64,000 nucleotides of DNA. Origin: Euryhalocaulis sp050486445 (GTDB lineage Bacteria > Pseudomonadota > Alphaproteobacteria > Caulobacterales > Maricaulaceae). The notes below the pieces were generated by a model. It was not told the DNA's origin. It made no database searches and worked only from the letters and a program-made list of their open reading frames with translations. Below are positions 63,809 through 64,000 of this stretch, one piece after another (the stretch's first letter is position 1; each line of letters starts with the position of its first letter). The stretch spans positions 52,676 to 116,675 of the forward strand of contig JBJHDH010000004.1 of the NCBI GenBank assembly GCA_050486445.1, given 5' to 3'. The position numbers were made by a program, and so were the translations under genes.

Positions 63809-64000
63809 TCGGCGGGCATTCCCATATAGACCTCGCGCACGCGCGGGTCGGCCATCACCGCGTCCGGCGCGCCATCGGCCAGCAGCTTGCCGAAATTGAT
63901 GACGATCAGCCGGTTCACCGTCTTCAGCAGCGCGTGAACCACATGCTCGATCCAGATGATCGAAACGCCGCTTTTATTGATGTCACAGATCGTCTCGACC
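63805..64000 (-). CDS. livG: Branched-chain amino acid-type ABC transporter ATPase (LivG-like), 3' part
   Basis: Only the last 64 residues are in the window. They read VSIIWIEHVVHALLKTVNRL and then VINFGKLLADGAPDAVMADPRVREVYMG, the standard C-terminal part of LivG, including the switch His in IEHVVH. The gene begins beyond the right edge. The stop overlaps the livF start by 4 nt, giving the operon order livG - livF - livH - livM. Confidence 0.9.
   Translation of the reverse strand, partial: VETICDINKSGVSIIWIEHVVHALLKTVNRLIVINFGKLLADGAPDAVMADPRVREVYMGMPAE

Overview
The window is high-GC, densely packed DNA from an alphaproteobacterium, most likely of the Caulobacterales/Hyphomonadaceae kind. 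This placement is inferred. It rests on a housekeeping run of alphaproteobacterial type (aspS, rnd, ppx, ppk, a DnaA-related HdaA, a DUF2066 protein, purM, purN), many 4-nt ATGA/GTGA gene overlaps, promoters resembling the Caulobacter TTGACGS-N14-GCTANAWC pattern, and many exported catabolic families. No rRNA, tRNA, CRISPR array, phage genes or transposase gene was recognised.

Layout. 1-1219: 3' part of a carotenoid-cleavage-type oxygenase coupled to a small Tat-exported protein. 1766-4792 (-): aminotransferase and aspS, divergent from rnd (4888-6057). 6097-11699 (-): DUF2066 protein, hdaA, ppk, ppx, convergent with rnd at a bidirectional hairpin terminator. 11860-13571: purM-purN. 13549-15477: an NsrR-type regulator facing a truncated-globin plus Fe-S/flavin reductase operon, which looks like a two-protein flavohaemoglobin for NO detoxification with a palindrome lying in its promoter. 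15544-15966 (-): ndk.

15.9-41.5 kb is accessory metabolism: SnoaL-fold proteins, a MetE-like protein, a tandem MoaF protein, acyl-CoA ligase plus family III CoA transferase plus GH3 lipoprotein, a HIBADH/carboxymuconolactone decarboxylase/dienelactone hydrolase group, a cyclase/metallo-hydrolase/serine hydrolase/GMC oxidoreductase operon, two MFS transporters, a CmcJ/NvfI-family oxidoreductase, a phytoene-desaturase-like FAD enzyme, and a lactonase-like hydrolase/SnoaL/SDR operon. Together they suggest uptake and stepwise breakdown of one or more lipophilic, possibly aromatic or terpenoid compounds. The substrate cannot be read from the sequence.

41.5-57.1 kb holds the most unusual system: two divergent paralogous modules, each encoding an exported haem-binding DUF1587/1592/1588/1585 protein, a Tat-exported DUF1552 (HXXSHH) protein, an exported metallo-beta-lactamase-fold protein whose metal site has lost key ligands, and an exported ankyrin-repeat protein with a CxxC pair. 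The left copy also has a sodium/solute symporter. A degenerate YdeI-like gene relic lies between the modules.

57.2-64 kb: a lower-GC membrane protein, a sulfatase with its own exported formylglycine-generating-enzyme-like partner, and a branched-chain-amino-acid-type ABC transporter operon (livG partial, livF, livH, livM).

Two kinds of structured intergenic repeat run through the window. One is a set of three long mosaic repeats that fold on paper as a four-way junction with a conserved frame and copy-specific hairpins. The other is a pair of CTAG-bounded palindromes with the same architecture but different stem sequences.
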